From NCBI GenBank assembly GCA_041397725.1, contig JAWKVZ010000006.1, positions 186,001-250,000 on the forward strand: a DNA stretch of 64,000 nt, written 5' to 3'. Below, one piece after another: positions 8,675 through 16,798 of the stretch. This DNA is from JAGRKR01 sp041397725. GTDB taxonomy: Bacteria > Pseudomonadota > Alphaproteobacteria > Rhizobiales > Hyphomicrobiaceae. How positions within the stretch are numbered: position 1 is the first letter of the stretch; every line of letters begins with the position of its first letter. Made by a program: the position numbers and the translations under genes. The notes under the pieces were generated by a model. The model saw only the letters and a program-made list of their open reading frames with translations, did not search any database and was not told the origin of the DNA.

Positions 8675-9543
8675 GCCCCGTCGTTCCCGACGAGCCGCCG
8701 CCCCATCAGCGCATAGCGGCGGAAAATCTCGCCACCTTCACGCACGCTGCGCTCCCTCGACACGTTGTCGACGTGCATCAGAGCATGGACGGCGTGCGTG
8801 AAGCCCGCTCTGCGCGCGCGCAGATTGAGGCTCGCCACGAGCATGCGGCCGACGCCGCGCCTGGCGCTGGCGTAGGTCTTGATGACGATCTCAGGTGCCG
8901 CCGCTGCCGCCATCGGATTGGGGTAGGCGAAGAGAAAACCGACGATCTCGCCGCCGGGCGCATGCGCAAACAGGATGAAGCGATGATCGAGCATCGGCAG
9001 AAGCGGCCGATAGAGATCGAGGAAAGCCGCGCGCGTGATGGGCTTGTAGAAGGCGTTCCGCGCGAAGGCCGACAGCGACATGTCGAAGATGCCGCCGATC
9101 AGCGCCTCGGCATCGCGTCCGTCCCACGCGACGACCTCGATGCCCTCCGACACGTCGGGCGCTTGCAACGCATCCAGCTCCGGCAATTGTGCCCGCGCCG
9201 ACACATAGCGCGAGATCGGCGCGAAGCCGGCTGCGGCGAAGGCCATGGCATCGGTGGCGCCGCTGACCGGCTCGAGCGGGAAGGCCGCGGAGCCGTCGCT
9301 CTCGGTCACGAGGCGATAGGCGTGCCAGGTGTCGCCATCCATCGGACCGATGACCGCCTCGAAGCCTTCGACGGCAGCGCGGTCGGCGACGGAGCAAAGC
9401 AGAGCCGAGCCCGCCGCCTCCGAGGGCGAGCGGAACTGGCCGACGGCGAGCGTCCTCAGGCCGTTCCAGCGCGGCGCGTCCCGAAAGAGACGCCCGCTCG
9501 CCTCGCCGAGCATGACGGTCTCGGGGGTCGAGTTTTCGCTCAT
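8671..9543 (-). CDS. GNAT-family acyltransferase of the HMGR/UbiA/BtaA-like cluster
   Basis: A 290-residue cytoplasmic protein. Its C-terminal half has the GNAT core: strand EIVGFLFAYPNP, then IKTYASARRGVGRMLV, where RRGVGR (228-233) is the acyl-CoA pyrophosphate loop. The N-terminal 130 residues are probably a second, degenerate GNAT-like lobe. Enzymes of this type N-acylate amines from an acyl-CoA donor; here an amine made by the BtaA-like enzyme would be an attractive acceptor, which is inference. The ATG at 9543 has GGAGGG six bases upstream; another ATG at 9555 overlaps the preceding stop. The 3' end overlaps the ligase gene by four bases. Confidence 0.75.
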   Translation of the reverse strand: MSENSTPETVMLGEASGRLFRDAPRWNGLRTLAVGQFRSPSEAAGSALLCSVADRAAVEGFEAVIGPMDGDTWHAYRLVTESDGSAAFPLEPVSGATDAMAFAAAGFAPISRYVSARAQLPELDALQAPDVSEGIEVVAWDGRDAEALIGGIFDMSLSAFARNAFYKPITRAAFLDLYRPLLPMLDHRFILFAHAPGGEIVGFLFAYPNPMAAAAAPEIVIKTYASARRGVGRMLVASLNLRARRAGFTHAVHALMHVDNVSRERSVREGGEIFRRYALMGRRLVGNDGA

Positions 9544-9554
9544 TCGTCCCTCCA

Positions 9555-10868
9555 TCAGGTCACCGACATGGACACGTATCCGACGAGCGGGATGGCGGCT
9601 GCCAGGGCGGCCACCCGGGGGCTGCGGTAGCGATCGAACCACTGCGGACTGGCAAGGGTGAGGCTCGCCACCACGACGAGGCTCGCCAGCGCCCAGCCTC
9701 TGAGGTCGCCGAAGTGTCGAGAGGTCGCCACGTCCAGGCTGGCCACGAGATGGAAGAGCACCATCAGCAGGCCGACCGCCGCGGCCGCGATGCCGATTTT
9801 CCAGACTCTCGGGCTGCCGGCCAGCGTCAGGCAGACCAGCGCCGCGGTCACACCGGCGAAGGTCAGGTTGTAGAAGCCGATTGCCGTCGGCCCGCTGTAC
9901 TCGCCGATGAACAGCCAGAACAGCGACAGCCCGACCAGCACGGCCAAATTGTCGAGATCGGGAAACGGGCTCCGCGTCGGCCGCGCCGCGCGCAAGGCGG
10001 CATGAGCGATGACGGCAAGCGCCGGCAATATGGCGTTGCCGGGCGAGGTGTATGAGCAGATCAGGAAGAGCGCGACGGCATGGGCGCGGGCCGCATGCGG
10101 CGTGAGGCCGAGCGGCCGCCCGACCACGTGCATGAGCAGTACCACCGCCACGAATCCCGCTGCCAGGATCGCCAGCGCCAGCGGCGCGCTCGTCACGTGA
10201 CCCGCGAGAAACAGATGAAGACCGACCGGCAGGAACAGATTGTCGAAGCCACGCCAGGAGTCCGCCTCGATGAGCGCGCCGAAGGCCGCGATGAGCAGGC
10301 CGAGCGTCACCACGTTGGCCCGCGGCACGTCGGTCATGAGCAGCAACAGCACCATGGCGACGATCCATGTCACCAGGAAGAAGACAGCGACGCCTTCGAG
10401 GCTCTTGCTGCCGGCCTCCACGGCGAACGTACGCCGGCCATAGGCGCTTCCCGCGAGCGCTGCCGCCGCGTCCGAGAGCGTGAGCACGGCCAGCGGCAAC
10501 ACGTAGAGGACGGCGTTGCCTTGCGAGCGCACGAACAGAAAGCCGATGGATAAAGCCAGCAGCATGTCGCCGTAGGACGCGCGCTCGACGCCGTGCACCG
10601 TCGAGCCGATGCCGCGCTCTGCCAGAGCCGGCAGGCGCAACACGATCATAACGACGAGAGTGACGCCGACGAGCAGCAGCACCGGCCAGCGGCTCTGAAA
10701 CAGCAGCGGCAACAGCATGGCATAGGAGCCGGTCGCCACGTGCACGGCCTTACGCTGCAATTCCGCCGACCAGCCGAACCGATGACCGGCAGTCCGCACG
10801 CCTGCCATGACCGCAAGCAGTGCGCCGACGGAGCCGACGATGAGCGCGAGGTCGGCAAGGACGCTCAT
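9555..10868 (-). CDS. CTP-dependent polyprenol/phytol kinase-like membrane protein with an extra membrane half
   Basis: A 437-residue protein with around twelve or more hydrophobic segments. The first 215 residues match the dolichol kinase/phytol kinase/DGK1 family: RKAVHVATG at 39-47, LSDAAAALAGSAYGRR at 131-146 and GSKSLEG at 153-159, the residues that bind CTP. Such enzymes phosphorylate long-chain prenols or diacylglycerol in the membrane. The second half (about 220-437) is a further set of membrane segments that I do not recognise and that the usual 200-300-residue kinases lack. Its ATG at 10868 overlaps the BtaA-like stop by four bases. The prenol-type role fits the UbiA and HMG-CoA reductase neighbours. 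Confidence 0.8.
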   Translation of the reverse strand: MSVLADLALIVGSVGALLAVMAGVRTAGHRFGWSAELQRKAVHVATGSYAMLLPLLFQSRWPVLLLVGVTLVVMIVLRLPALAERGIGSTVHGVERASYGDMLLALSIGFLFVRSQGNAVLYVLPLAVLTLSDAAAALAGSAYGRRTFAVEAGSKSLEGVAVFFLVTWIVAMVLLLLMTDVPRANVVTLGLLIAAFGALIEADSWRGFDNLFLPVGLHLFLAGHVTSAPLALAILAAGFVAVVLLMHVVGRPLGLTPHAARAHAVALFLICSYTSPGNAILPALAVIAHAALRAARPTRSPFPDLDNLAVLVGLSLFWLFIGEYSGPTAIGFYNLTFAGVTAALVCLTLAGSPRVWKIGIAAAAVGLLMVLFHLVASLDVATSRHFGDLRGWALASLVVVASLTLASPQWFDRYRSPRVAALAAAIPLVGYVSMSVT

Positions 10869-11980
10869 CCCACGACCTCCTCGACGACGAAATCCGAGTA
10901 GAAAAAGGCCTTGTCCTCAGCCTTCAAGCGATCCTCGTCCATCTGGCGACGCACGATGCGTGCGGCCAGATGCGCCGGCACGCGGCGCGGCACCATCATG
11001 TTCCAGTACACGAGGCGGGCGCCCGGATTGGCGGCAGAGAGCAGGCTCGCGTAGACCTCGGCAAAGACACCGGGCGACATGTACTCGAAGATGTCCGAGA
11101 GATTGAAGCCGTCGGCCTTCTCGCCCGTCGCCACGAAACGCTCGAGCGAACCCGACCGGATATCCAAGCGATCGAGCCGATCCCGGATCACGCCGAAATG
11201 CTCAGGCCGCCAGGCGAGCGGCAAGGCCTCTCGCTGCGCTCCGAGCAGGATGGCGGCGAGATAGGGATTGTCGACCGGATCGAGATCGACGACGGCATGC
11301 CTGATCCGGCGCGCCACGTGGGCCGCGACGCTTCCCTCGACATGCTCGAAGAAGGCGGCGTCACGCCCGAGCCGTCCCATCGCAAAGCGCGAGAAGAAGA
11401 GATTGAGGAGCAACCGCCAGCGCCACGTGCACCAGCGTTCGCGCAGAAAGGCCTCCCGCGCCTCGCGATCGCGACGCTCGAACACCGCCTTGACCGTCCG
11501 CCGTCCGTGCACGAGCGGCAGCAGGCGTTGCCGGAAGATGCGGAAGTAGCGCTCGAACTTGCCGACGCCGCCGAGGCCGAACGCCACGACCTCGCCGCGA
11601 CGCGCGCGCCAGAAGGCGGCCGTCTCCGGCGGCAGGGTGGCGATCACGCGATCGAGCAGCGCGCCCCGGTCGGCGGCGGGCCGCGCGCCGAGCAGCGCCA
11701 GGAACGCGTCATGATCGAGCACGCGATACGCCCCGATGCGCGCCTCGAGGCAGGCGATCTGCGCCCGCGAGAGATCGACCACGACGACCCGTGCGGGATC
11801 GAGGGTCAACATCGCCAGGGCATTGTCACCAGCCGACGAGATCGACACCAGCGTGGCGCCGGCTCGGCTCGCAAGCCCCGCGACGAGCACGTCGGCATCC
11901 TCCCAGAGCTGGGCATAGCGGATATCGTCGAACGACGCTTTGCCGGCGATCTCGCTTGCCGCGGCGCTTCCCTCAGCCAT
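10865..11980 (-). CDS. BtaA-like (DUF3419) SAM-dependent 3-amino-3-carboxypropyl transferase
   Basis: A 371-residue protein. Motif I, SISSAGDNALAML at 46-58, followed by VVVVDLSRAQIACLEAR, is the SAM-binding pattern of BtaA, which moves the 3-amino-3-carboxypropyl group of SAM to the free hydroxyl of diacylglycerol to form diacylglyceryl-homoserine. The C-terminal FNLSDIFEYMSP is also a family feature. BtaB, the N-methyltransferase that completes the betaine lipid, is not next to it, so the acceptor or the end product may differ from DGTS. It starts at ATG 11980, overlapping the preceding gene by eight bases. It is soluble or peripheral, with no clear membrane segment. Confidence 0.85.
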   Translation of the reverse strand: MAEGSAAASEIAGKASFDDIRYAQLWEDADVLVAGLASRAGATLVSISSAGDNALAMLTLDPARVVVVDLSRAQIACLEARIGAYRVLDHDAFLALLGARPAADRGALLDRVIATLPPETAAFWRARRGEVVAFGLGGVGKFERYFRIFRQRLLPLVHGRRTVKAVFERRDREAREAFLRERWCTWRWRLLLNLFFSRFAMGRLGRDAAFFEHVEGSVAAHVARRIRHAVVDLDPVDNPYLAAILLGAQREALPLAWRPEHFGVIRDRLDRLDIRSGSLERFVATGEKADGFNLSDIFEYMSPGVFAEVYASLLSAANPGARLVYWNMMVPRRVPAHLAARIVRRQMDEDRLKAEDKAFFYSDFVVEEVVG

Positions 11981-14453
11981 GATGCCGCCTCACGCTCCCG
12001 CTGACGCCGTCGACCTCGATCTCGTCACCGGTCGCGAGCCACTGCGTCGCTCCCTTCACGCCGACGACGCAGGGGATCCCGAGCTCCCGCGCGACGATGG
12101 CCGAGTGCGACAGCAGGCTGCCGCGCTCCACCACGATGGCCGAGGCATTGGCGAACACCGCGATCCAGCCGGGATCGGTATGTCGCGCCACGAGGATCTC
12201 ACCCGGCTCGAGCGCCTGCGAGCGCGGATCGGTGACGACGCGCGCCTTGCCGACGATGCGGCCCGCCGAACAGCCCGTTCCCATCCGCGCCTCGCCATTG
12301 CCGTCCGTGTCTGCGCTTCGCTCCGCGATCTGCGCCTCGGCCGATGCCGGCCGTCGGCATGCGACGGCGCCGGTGATCGTCACGCGCTCCGGCGGATCGG
12401 CCAGTGCGCGTCCTCGCGTCATCTCCGCCCGCCGGACCGCCACGAGCCCCTCGAGGTTGCTCGACACGCTGAACCCTTCGATGGCACCGAGCACCTCCTG
12501 GACCGTGAGCATCAGCACGTCGCCGGGCTCGGCTATGACCCCGTTCGCTGCAAGCTCCCGGCCCATGGCCATGAAGATGCGGCGCGCCCGGCCGAATACG
12601 CGCGTGCGCTCGAAGCGCAGGTTCTCGCGATCGCGCACGCGCGCCTTGGCAAGCGACAACGCCAGCCCGGCAATGCTGCGGCGAAGGGGACGCCCGGCGA
12701 ACAGGGCCTTCAGCTTGGCCCCGGCGTCGATGGTCTGGCGCTCGAGCTGGGGCGGCCGCTCGGCAGCGGCGGCGATGGCCAGGAGAAGGGGCGTCGGGTC
12801 CTCGTCGAGCGTGGTGCTTTCGAGCTTCAGTTCCTCGGTGCAGCGATCACCGAACTTGGCGAGATAGCTGTCGATGCCGCCGCGAATACCGGGGTGCCCT
12901 GCGACCGCGGCCAGACCGTCGCGCCGCAGCGCCGCCGACAGCCCCGGAGCGGCCGAGACCTCGCGGCCGAGCGCCGCGATGCGCTGTGCCGGCTCGGCGG
13001 AGACGATGTCGCCCTGACCGATCAGCACGTCGTTGTGGAGGGCCAGCCCTTCCGCTCCGAGCCACCTCTCGAGGAGCTTGCGCGAGGCGCCGAAGGCGAT
13101 CATGCACAGGAAATCGTTGACCAGTGGCGCGTCCCAGCGGTCCAGCAACTCCGCCTCGATGCGTCTGTACTCGGCGGCGAGCGCCGTCAACGGCGCCGTC
13201 TCGAGATCGAGCGCGGCGCGGCCGAGGGCAGCATCGAGCCGGCGGTTGAAGTCGCGGATGGTCCCTTGCAGCCGCACCGCCGCCAGCGACATGCGCCATA
13301 CCATACGTGCGATGCGGCCCCATTCCGCCACGACCGACAAGCCGCGTGGGCGAGGCGGCGCCAGGCGATCGGCGATGTCTGCGGGCAGCGGCTCACCGAC
13401 ACCCATCATGGTCTCCATGTGGGCACGATTGCTTGCGAACCCCGGCAGCAGGGCCAGGCAGCGGTACCAGTTGATCAGGTTGTAGTAGACCCGGCCATCG
13501 AGCCGGCCCAGCATGTTGTCGAAGGCCGCCGCGTTGGCCCGCACGCGCGCCTCAGGCACGCCGAGCAGACCGACGAAGGCACGATAGACCCGCGCGTAGG
13601 CGTACTGCGCGAAGCTGTAGGTCAGCGGCGAGACGAGCCCTGGATAGCTCTCGACGATGTTGGAGTTGTCGAAGATCGTCACGGTTGCGTCGGGAAGCGG
13701 CGTCGCCGACAGGCGCGACGTGATGGGGCGCGTCTGCAGGACGTGGAGGCGATCCGCCTCAAAGGCCCACTCGATGTCCTGCGGCGCCCCCATGGCAGCC
13801 TCGATGCGCCGGGCCATGTCTGCGAGCCCGGCGAGGTCGCGCGCGCTCAGCGGTCCGTCGGCCTCGAGCGGCGCGCTCGGCACGCCGGTTGCCTTGTCGA
13901 GCGCATAGTCGACGCCGTCCACCTCGCCCGAGACCAGGCGATCGGCAAGCCCAGCCGTAGCGGAAACCACCATGCGGTCGCGGCGCCCGGCCACGGGATC
14001 GGCGGTGAAGACCACTCCGGCCGCTCGTGCCGGCACCATGCGTTGTACGATAACGGCCGGTGCACCATCGTTCGCGTCGAGAGCATGCTGGCGGCGATAG
14101 GCGACGACGCTCTCGGAGAATCCCGAGCGCCAGACCTCATGCGCCGCCGCCGGCACCTCCGCGACTGGGACGTTCAGGCGTGACAGGAACTGCCCCGCGT
14201 GCGAATGCGCTGCTCCGTCCTCCTGACGCCCCGAGGAGCGTACCGCGAACAGCCCCGGACCGAGGCTTGACAGTGCGCGCGAGAGATCGCCGGCCGCTTC
14301 CGGCTTGAGCCCGCTCTCGTCGAAGGCCGCCGGCGAGATGGCGAAGAACTCCGGTGGCGCGAAGCCCGCCGTCGCGAGGCGCGCCAGCGCCGCCGCCTTG
14401 CCGCCGACGTGCTCGACGTCGTGGGCCTCGCCCATGGCGTAGACGTATTTCAT
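11973..14453 (-). CDS. PEP/pyruvate-binding, rifampicin-phosphotransferase-like dikinase
   Basis: An 826-residue enzyme. Residues 1-270 are a PPDK-type ATP-grasp domain: GGKAAALARLATAGF, FAVRSSGRQEDGAAHS, then QRMVPARAAGVVFTADPVAG, ending DIEWAFEADRLHVLQTRPIT. A long, mostly helical middle of about 470 residues carries no PEP-binding barrel. The C-terminal 80 residues are the swivelling phosphohistidine domain, SLLSHSAIVARELGIP, with His783. This ATP-grasp/middle/His order is that of rifampicin phosphotransferase, in which ATP yields AMP, phosphate and a phosphorylated alcohol. A small-molecule hydroxyl is therefore the likely acceptor here; the identity is unknown. It overlaps UbiA by four bases and the BtaA-like gene by eight. 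Confidence 0.85.
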   Translation of the reverse strand: MKYVYAMGEAHDVEHVGGKAAALARLATAGFAPPEFFAISPAAFDESGLKPEAAGDLSRALSSLGPGLFAVRSSGRQEDGAAHSHAGQFLSRLNVPVAEVPAAAHEVWRSGFSESVVAYRRQHALDANDGAPAVIVQRMVPARAAGVVFTADPVAGRRDRMVVSATAGLADRLVSGEVDGVDYALDKATGVPSAPLEADGPLSARDLAGLADMARRIEAAMGAPQDIEWAFEADRLHVLQTRPITSRLSATPLPDATVTIFDNSNIVESYPGLVSPLTYSFAQYAYARVYRAFVGLLGVPEARVRANAAAFDNMLGRLDGRVYYNLINWYRCLALLPGFASNRAHMETMMGVGEPLPADIADRLAPPRPRGLSVVAEWGRIARMVWRMSLAAVRLQGTIRDFNRRLDAALGRAALDLETAPLTALAAEYRRIEAELLDRWDAPLVNDFLCMIAFGASRKLLERWLGAEGLALHNDVLIGQGDIVSAEPAQRIAALGREVSAAPGLSAALRRDGLAAVAGHPGIRGGIDSYLAKFGDRCTEELKLESTTLDEDPTPLLLAIAAAAERPPQLERQTIDAGAKLKALFAGRPLRRSIAGLALSLAKARVRDRENLRFERTRVFGRARRIFMAMGRELAANGVIAEPGDVLMLTVQEVLGAIEGFSVSSNLEGLVAVRRAEMTRGRALADPPERVTITGAVACRRPASAEAQIAERSADTDGNGEARMGTGCSAGRIVGKARVVTDPRSQALEPGEILVARHTDPGWIAVFANASAIVVERGSLLSHSAIVARELGIPCVVGVKGATQWLATGDEIEVDGVSGSVRRHHG

Positions 14454-15391
14454 GCGCCGCCTCCCAGAGCGAGCGGCAGGAAGCCGGCCGTCGCGTAGCA
14501 TGCGGTCACCCAGAGGCCGGCCACGAGATCGATGCGGGCCTGGCTGGCCGCGCTCGGGCGGCGGCGGAAGTCGCGCACGATCCGCAATGCGCCCACCAGC
14601 GCGGCCGCGGCAACAACAGCCGTAGCGACCAGCGTGCCGGTCATGGCTCCGACGCAGATCAGCAGCAGGGCGGACGTGGCGAGGCAGGCCGCGAGCACCG
14701 AGACGGCCCGCTCCAGCCCCCACAGCTTCGAATAGGTCTCGACGCCCATGCGTTCCTGCTCGGGCGCCATGATCTTGCGGCCGATCTCGAGGATGCAACC
14801 GTTGACGAAGCTGAGCAGCAGAAAGAGCCACAGTCCCGCCGGCGGGGACCCGGCCCGCGGCAGCCATTCGCACGCCGTCACGAACAGATCGATCAGCGGC
14901 ATGATCAGCATGTGCGAGACGAGGTACACCAGCGGCCGCGCCTTGAGCCAGTCGGGCGCCCCGAACTCGACGGACATCAAGCCAAGCCACAGCCACACGC
15001 CCAGCAAGGGTACGGCGAGCGCGCCGTGATAGCCGGCGGCGAGCACCAGTGCGACAGGGGTGAGGCCAACGGCGATGGCGACGATGAGCCTGAGCGAGAC
15101 GAGCCCGCGCGGAATCGGCCGCTCCGGCCGGAAGGCGGCGTCGTCCTCGCGATCCTTGACCTCGTCCGAGGCGCGCAACTGGGCGAAGATGATGAAGCAG
15201 ACGATCCAGGCGACCGCATAGGCCGCCAGACCGGGCCGTGCGACACCGGCCAGAAAGGCCGAGACGTTGATGCTCGCAGCGCTGAACACCAGCAGCAGAC
15301 CGAGCGTACGGACGAGCGGCAGCCGCTCGCTCTGGTAGATCCATAGACGCGCCGCGAGACCGAGCTGCGCCTCGCCAGACACTGCATGCAT
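14450..15391 (-). CDS. UbiA-family prenyltransferase
   Basis: A 313-residue integral membrane protein with eight to nine transmembrane helices. The first Asp-rich motif is DEVKDREDDAAFRPERPIPR (Asp76, Asp80, Asp84), which fits the NxxxDxxxD form seen in homogentisate-type UbiA enzymes, with Asp replacing Asn. The second motif is altered: LEIGRKIMAPEQERMGVETY carries Glu where Asp is usual. UbiA enzymes join a prenyl diphosphate to an aromatic, quinone, haem or polyol acceptor in the membrane. The acceptor here is unknown. The ATG at 15391 shares a base with the HMG-CoA reductase stop (TGATG), so the two are tightly coupled. Confidence 0.88.
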   Translation of the reverse strand: MHAVSGEAQLGLAARLWIYQSERLPLVRTLGLLLVFSAASINVSAFLAGVARPGLAAYAVAWIVCFIIFAQLRASDEVKDREDDAAFRPERPIPRGLVSLRLIVAIAVGLTPVALVLAAGYHGALAVPLLGVWLWLGLMSVEFGAPDWLKARPLVYLVSHMLIMPLIDLFVTACEWLPRAGSPPAGLWLFLLLSFVNGCILEIGRKIMAPEQERMGVETYSKLWGLERAVSVLAACLATSALLLICVGAMTGTLVATAVVAAAALVGALRIVRDFRRRPSAASQARIDLVAGLWVTACYATAGFLPLALGGGA

Positions 15392-16662
15392 CAGCGCCTC
15401 CTTGCGAGCAGTTCGTGAGCCCGGGCGAAATGACCGGCCGCGATGGCGCCGATAATGGAGATTTCTCCGGCGAGACAGAGCACGGCCGCGACTTCCGCAA
15501 GCGCCGCGGCCTTGCCCGTGCCAGCGAGCCCGAGGATGGCCAGTCCCGCCGACTGGGACGGCAGTCCGGTTCCGCCGCCGACGCTGCCGACCAGGATATT
15601 GGGCAGCGTCACCGAGACGCGGAGATCGCCGTTGTGCCCCTCCATGCGCGTGTAACCCACGGCGGATTCCGCCACGCAGGCGGCGTCCTGGCCGGTCGCC
15701 AGGTAGAGCGCCGCGAGGCCGTTGGCATAGTGGCCCTGCGCGCCCATCTGACCGGACAGCAGCGCGCCGAGGTTCGCCATGCGGGCATAGTCCAGCATGC
15801 GTTCGACGGTGGTGTGCAGGCGACGCTCGACGAGCGCGCGCTCGAGCACCACGCTCGCCGTCACCTTGCGCCCGCGGCCGCGCACCATGCCGAGATAGGA
15901 GGCCTTCTTGTCGCCGGAGAGGTTCGCCTCGATGAACCAGTAGAGTGGCTTGACCGGCACATGGGCCACCAGATGCCGGCAAAGCGCGTCGGTCGCGATC
16001 GTGACCATGTTCTGGCCGGCGGCATCGCCCGTCTCGTAGCGGCAGAGCAGGAAGACGACATTGTCGTCGATGACAGGTTCGAGCGCCACGAGCTTACCGT
16101 GGCGTGTGGTCGACTCGGCTGCCGCCTTGAGAGCCGCCGCATTGCCTGCGACCCACTCGATGAAGAGGCCGGCGTCGAGGAGCGAGCCGAAGGCGAAGCC
16201 CGGGCTGCGCCAGACCCCATCGTGTGCGAGCGCTGCACTCGCGCCGCCGGCTGCCGTGATGATCTCGGCGCCTCGCGCATAGGACGCGACGAGCGCCGCC
16301 TCCGTCGTCGCCAGGGGCACCAGGTAATCGCCGTTGGCGTGCGTGCCGTTGATGCGCAGCGGCCCGGCAAGCCCGACAGGCAGCTTTACCGTCCCGATCA
16401 TGTTCTCGATGTTTGCCGCATAGCGCGTCAGGCTGGCGCGCGTCGCCGGATCAGCGAGCGCAGCCTCATCATCGGCGCTGGCGGCGGTCTCTGCTCGCAG
16501 CCGCCGCCAGAAGGCCTCGACACTGCCGACCGTCGCGTCGCGCACGATCCGAAACCGTCGCGCCGGCGCCGTGCGACAGGCCAGTCGCTGTCGCAACTGG
16601 CCGTCGGTCGCACTCGCGCGCAACCGCTTGAGCATTTCCGCAACTGTCGCCGATATGAGCAC
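15391..16662 (-). CDS. Class I-type hydroxymethylglutaryl-CoA reductase
   Basis: A 423-residue NAD(P)H-dependent thioester reductase, soluble and without the sterol-sensing membrane region of eukaryotes. It has the eukaryote/archaeal class I motifs: ENMIGTVKLPVGLAGPL, GDAAGQNM, SGDKKASYLGMVRGRGRK, GQDAACVAES and VGGGTGLPSQ. By alignment from memory the four catalytic residues are Glu86, Lys252, Asp326 and His416, all present. The known reaction is HMG-CoA to mevalonate. No mevalonate or phosphomevalonate kinase is in the window, so mevalonate may not be the product. The start is GTG at 16662; an ATG nine codons inside (16635) is possible. First gene of the coupled cluster. Confidence 0.9.
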   Translation of the reverse strand: MLISATVAEMLKRLRASATDGQLRQRLACRTAPARRFRIVRDATVGSVEAFWRRLRAETAASADDEAALADPATRASLTRYAANIENMIGTVKLPVGLAGPLRINGTHANGDYLVPLATTEAALVASYARGAEIITAAGGASAALAHDGVWRSPGFAFGSLLDAGLFIEWVAGNAAALKAAAESTTRHGKLVALEPVIDDNVVFLLCRYETGDAAGQNMVTIATDALCRHLVAHVPVKPLYWFIEANLSGDKKASYLGMVRGRGRKVTASVVLERALVERRLHTTVERMLDYARMANLGALLSGQMGAQGHYANGLAALYLATGQDAACVAESAVGYTRMEGHNGDLRVSVTLPNILVGSVGGGTGLPSQSAGLAILGLAGTGKAAALAEVAAVLCLAGEISIIGAIAAGHFARAHELLARRR

Positions 16663-16798
16663 GCAACACGCTTCCGATCGCTTCGGGAGCGCAAGGATAT
16701 GATGCAGTGCTGAAGAAATTGGTCAGCGCGCCGTTAAGGCGCGCTCACCAGTCGTCCCATCCCGGGCCACGCTCCGGCGCGTTCCCCGGCCTTTGCCA

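Noticed and set aside
11940..14183. A 747-codon frame on the plus strand
   Set aside because: Antisense to the dikinase-like gene; low complexity and no motif.
15391..16662. Possibility that the HMG-CoA reductase is part of a complete mevalonate operon
   Set aside because: No HMG-CoA synthase, mevalonate kinase, phosphomevalonate kinase or isomerase gene is found in the cluster or window; the neighbours are other families.
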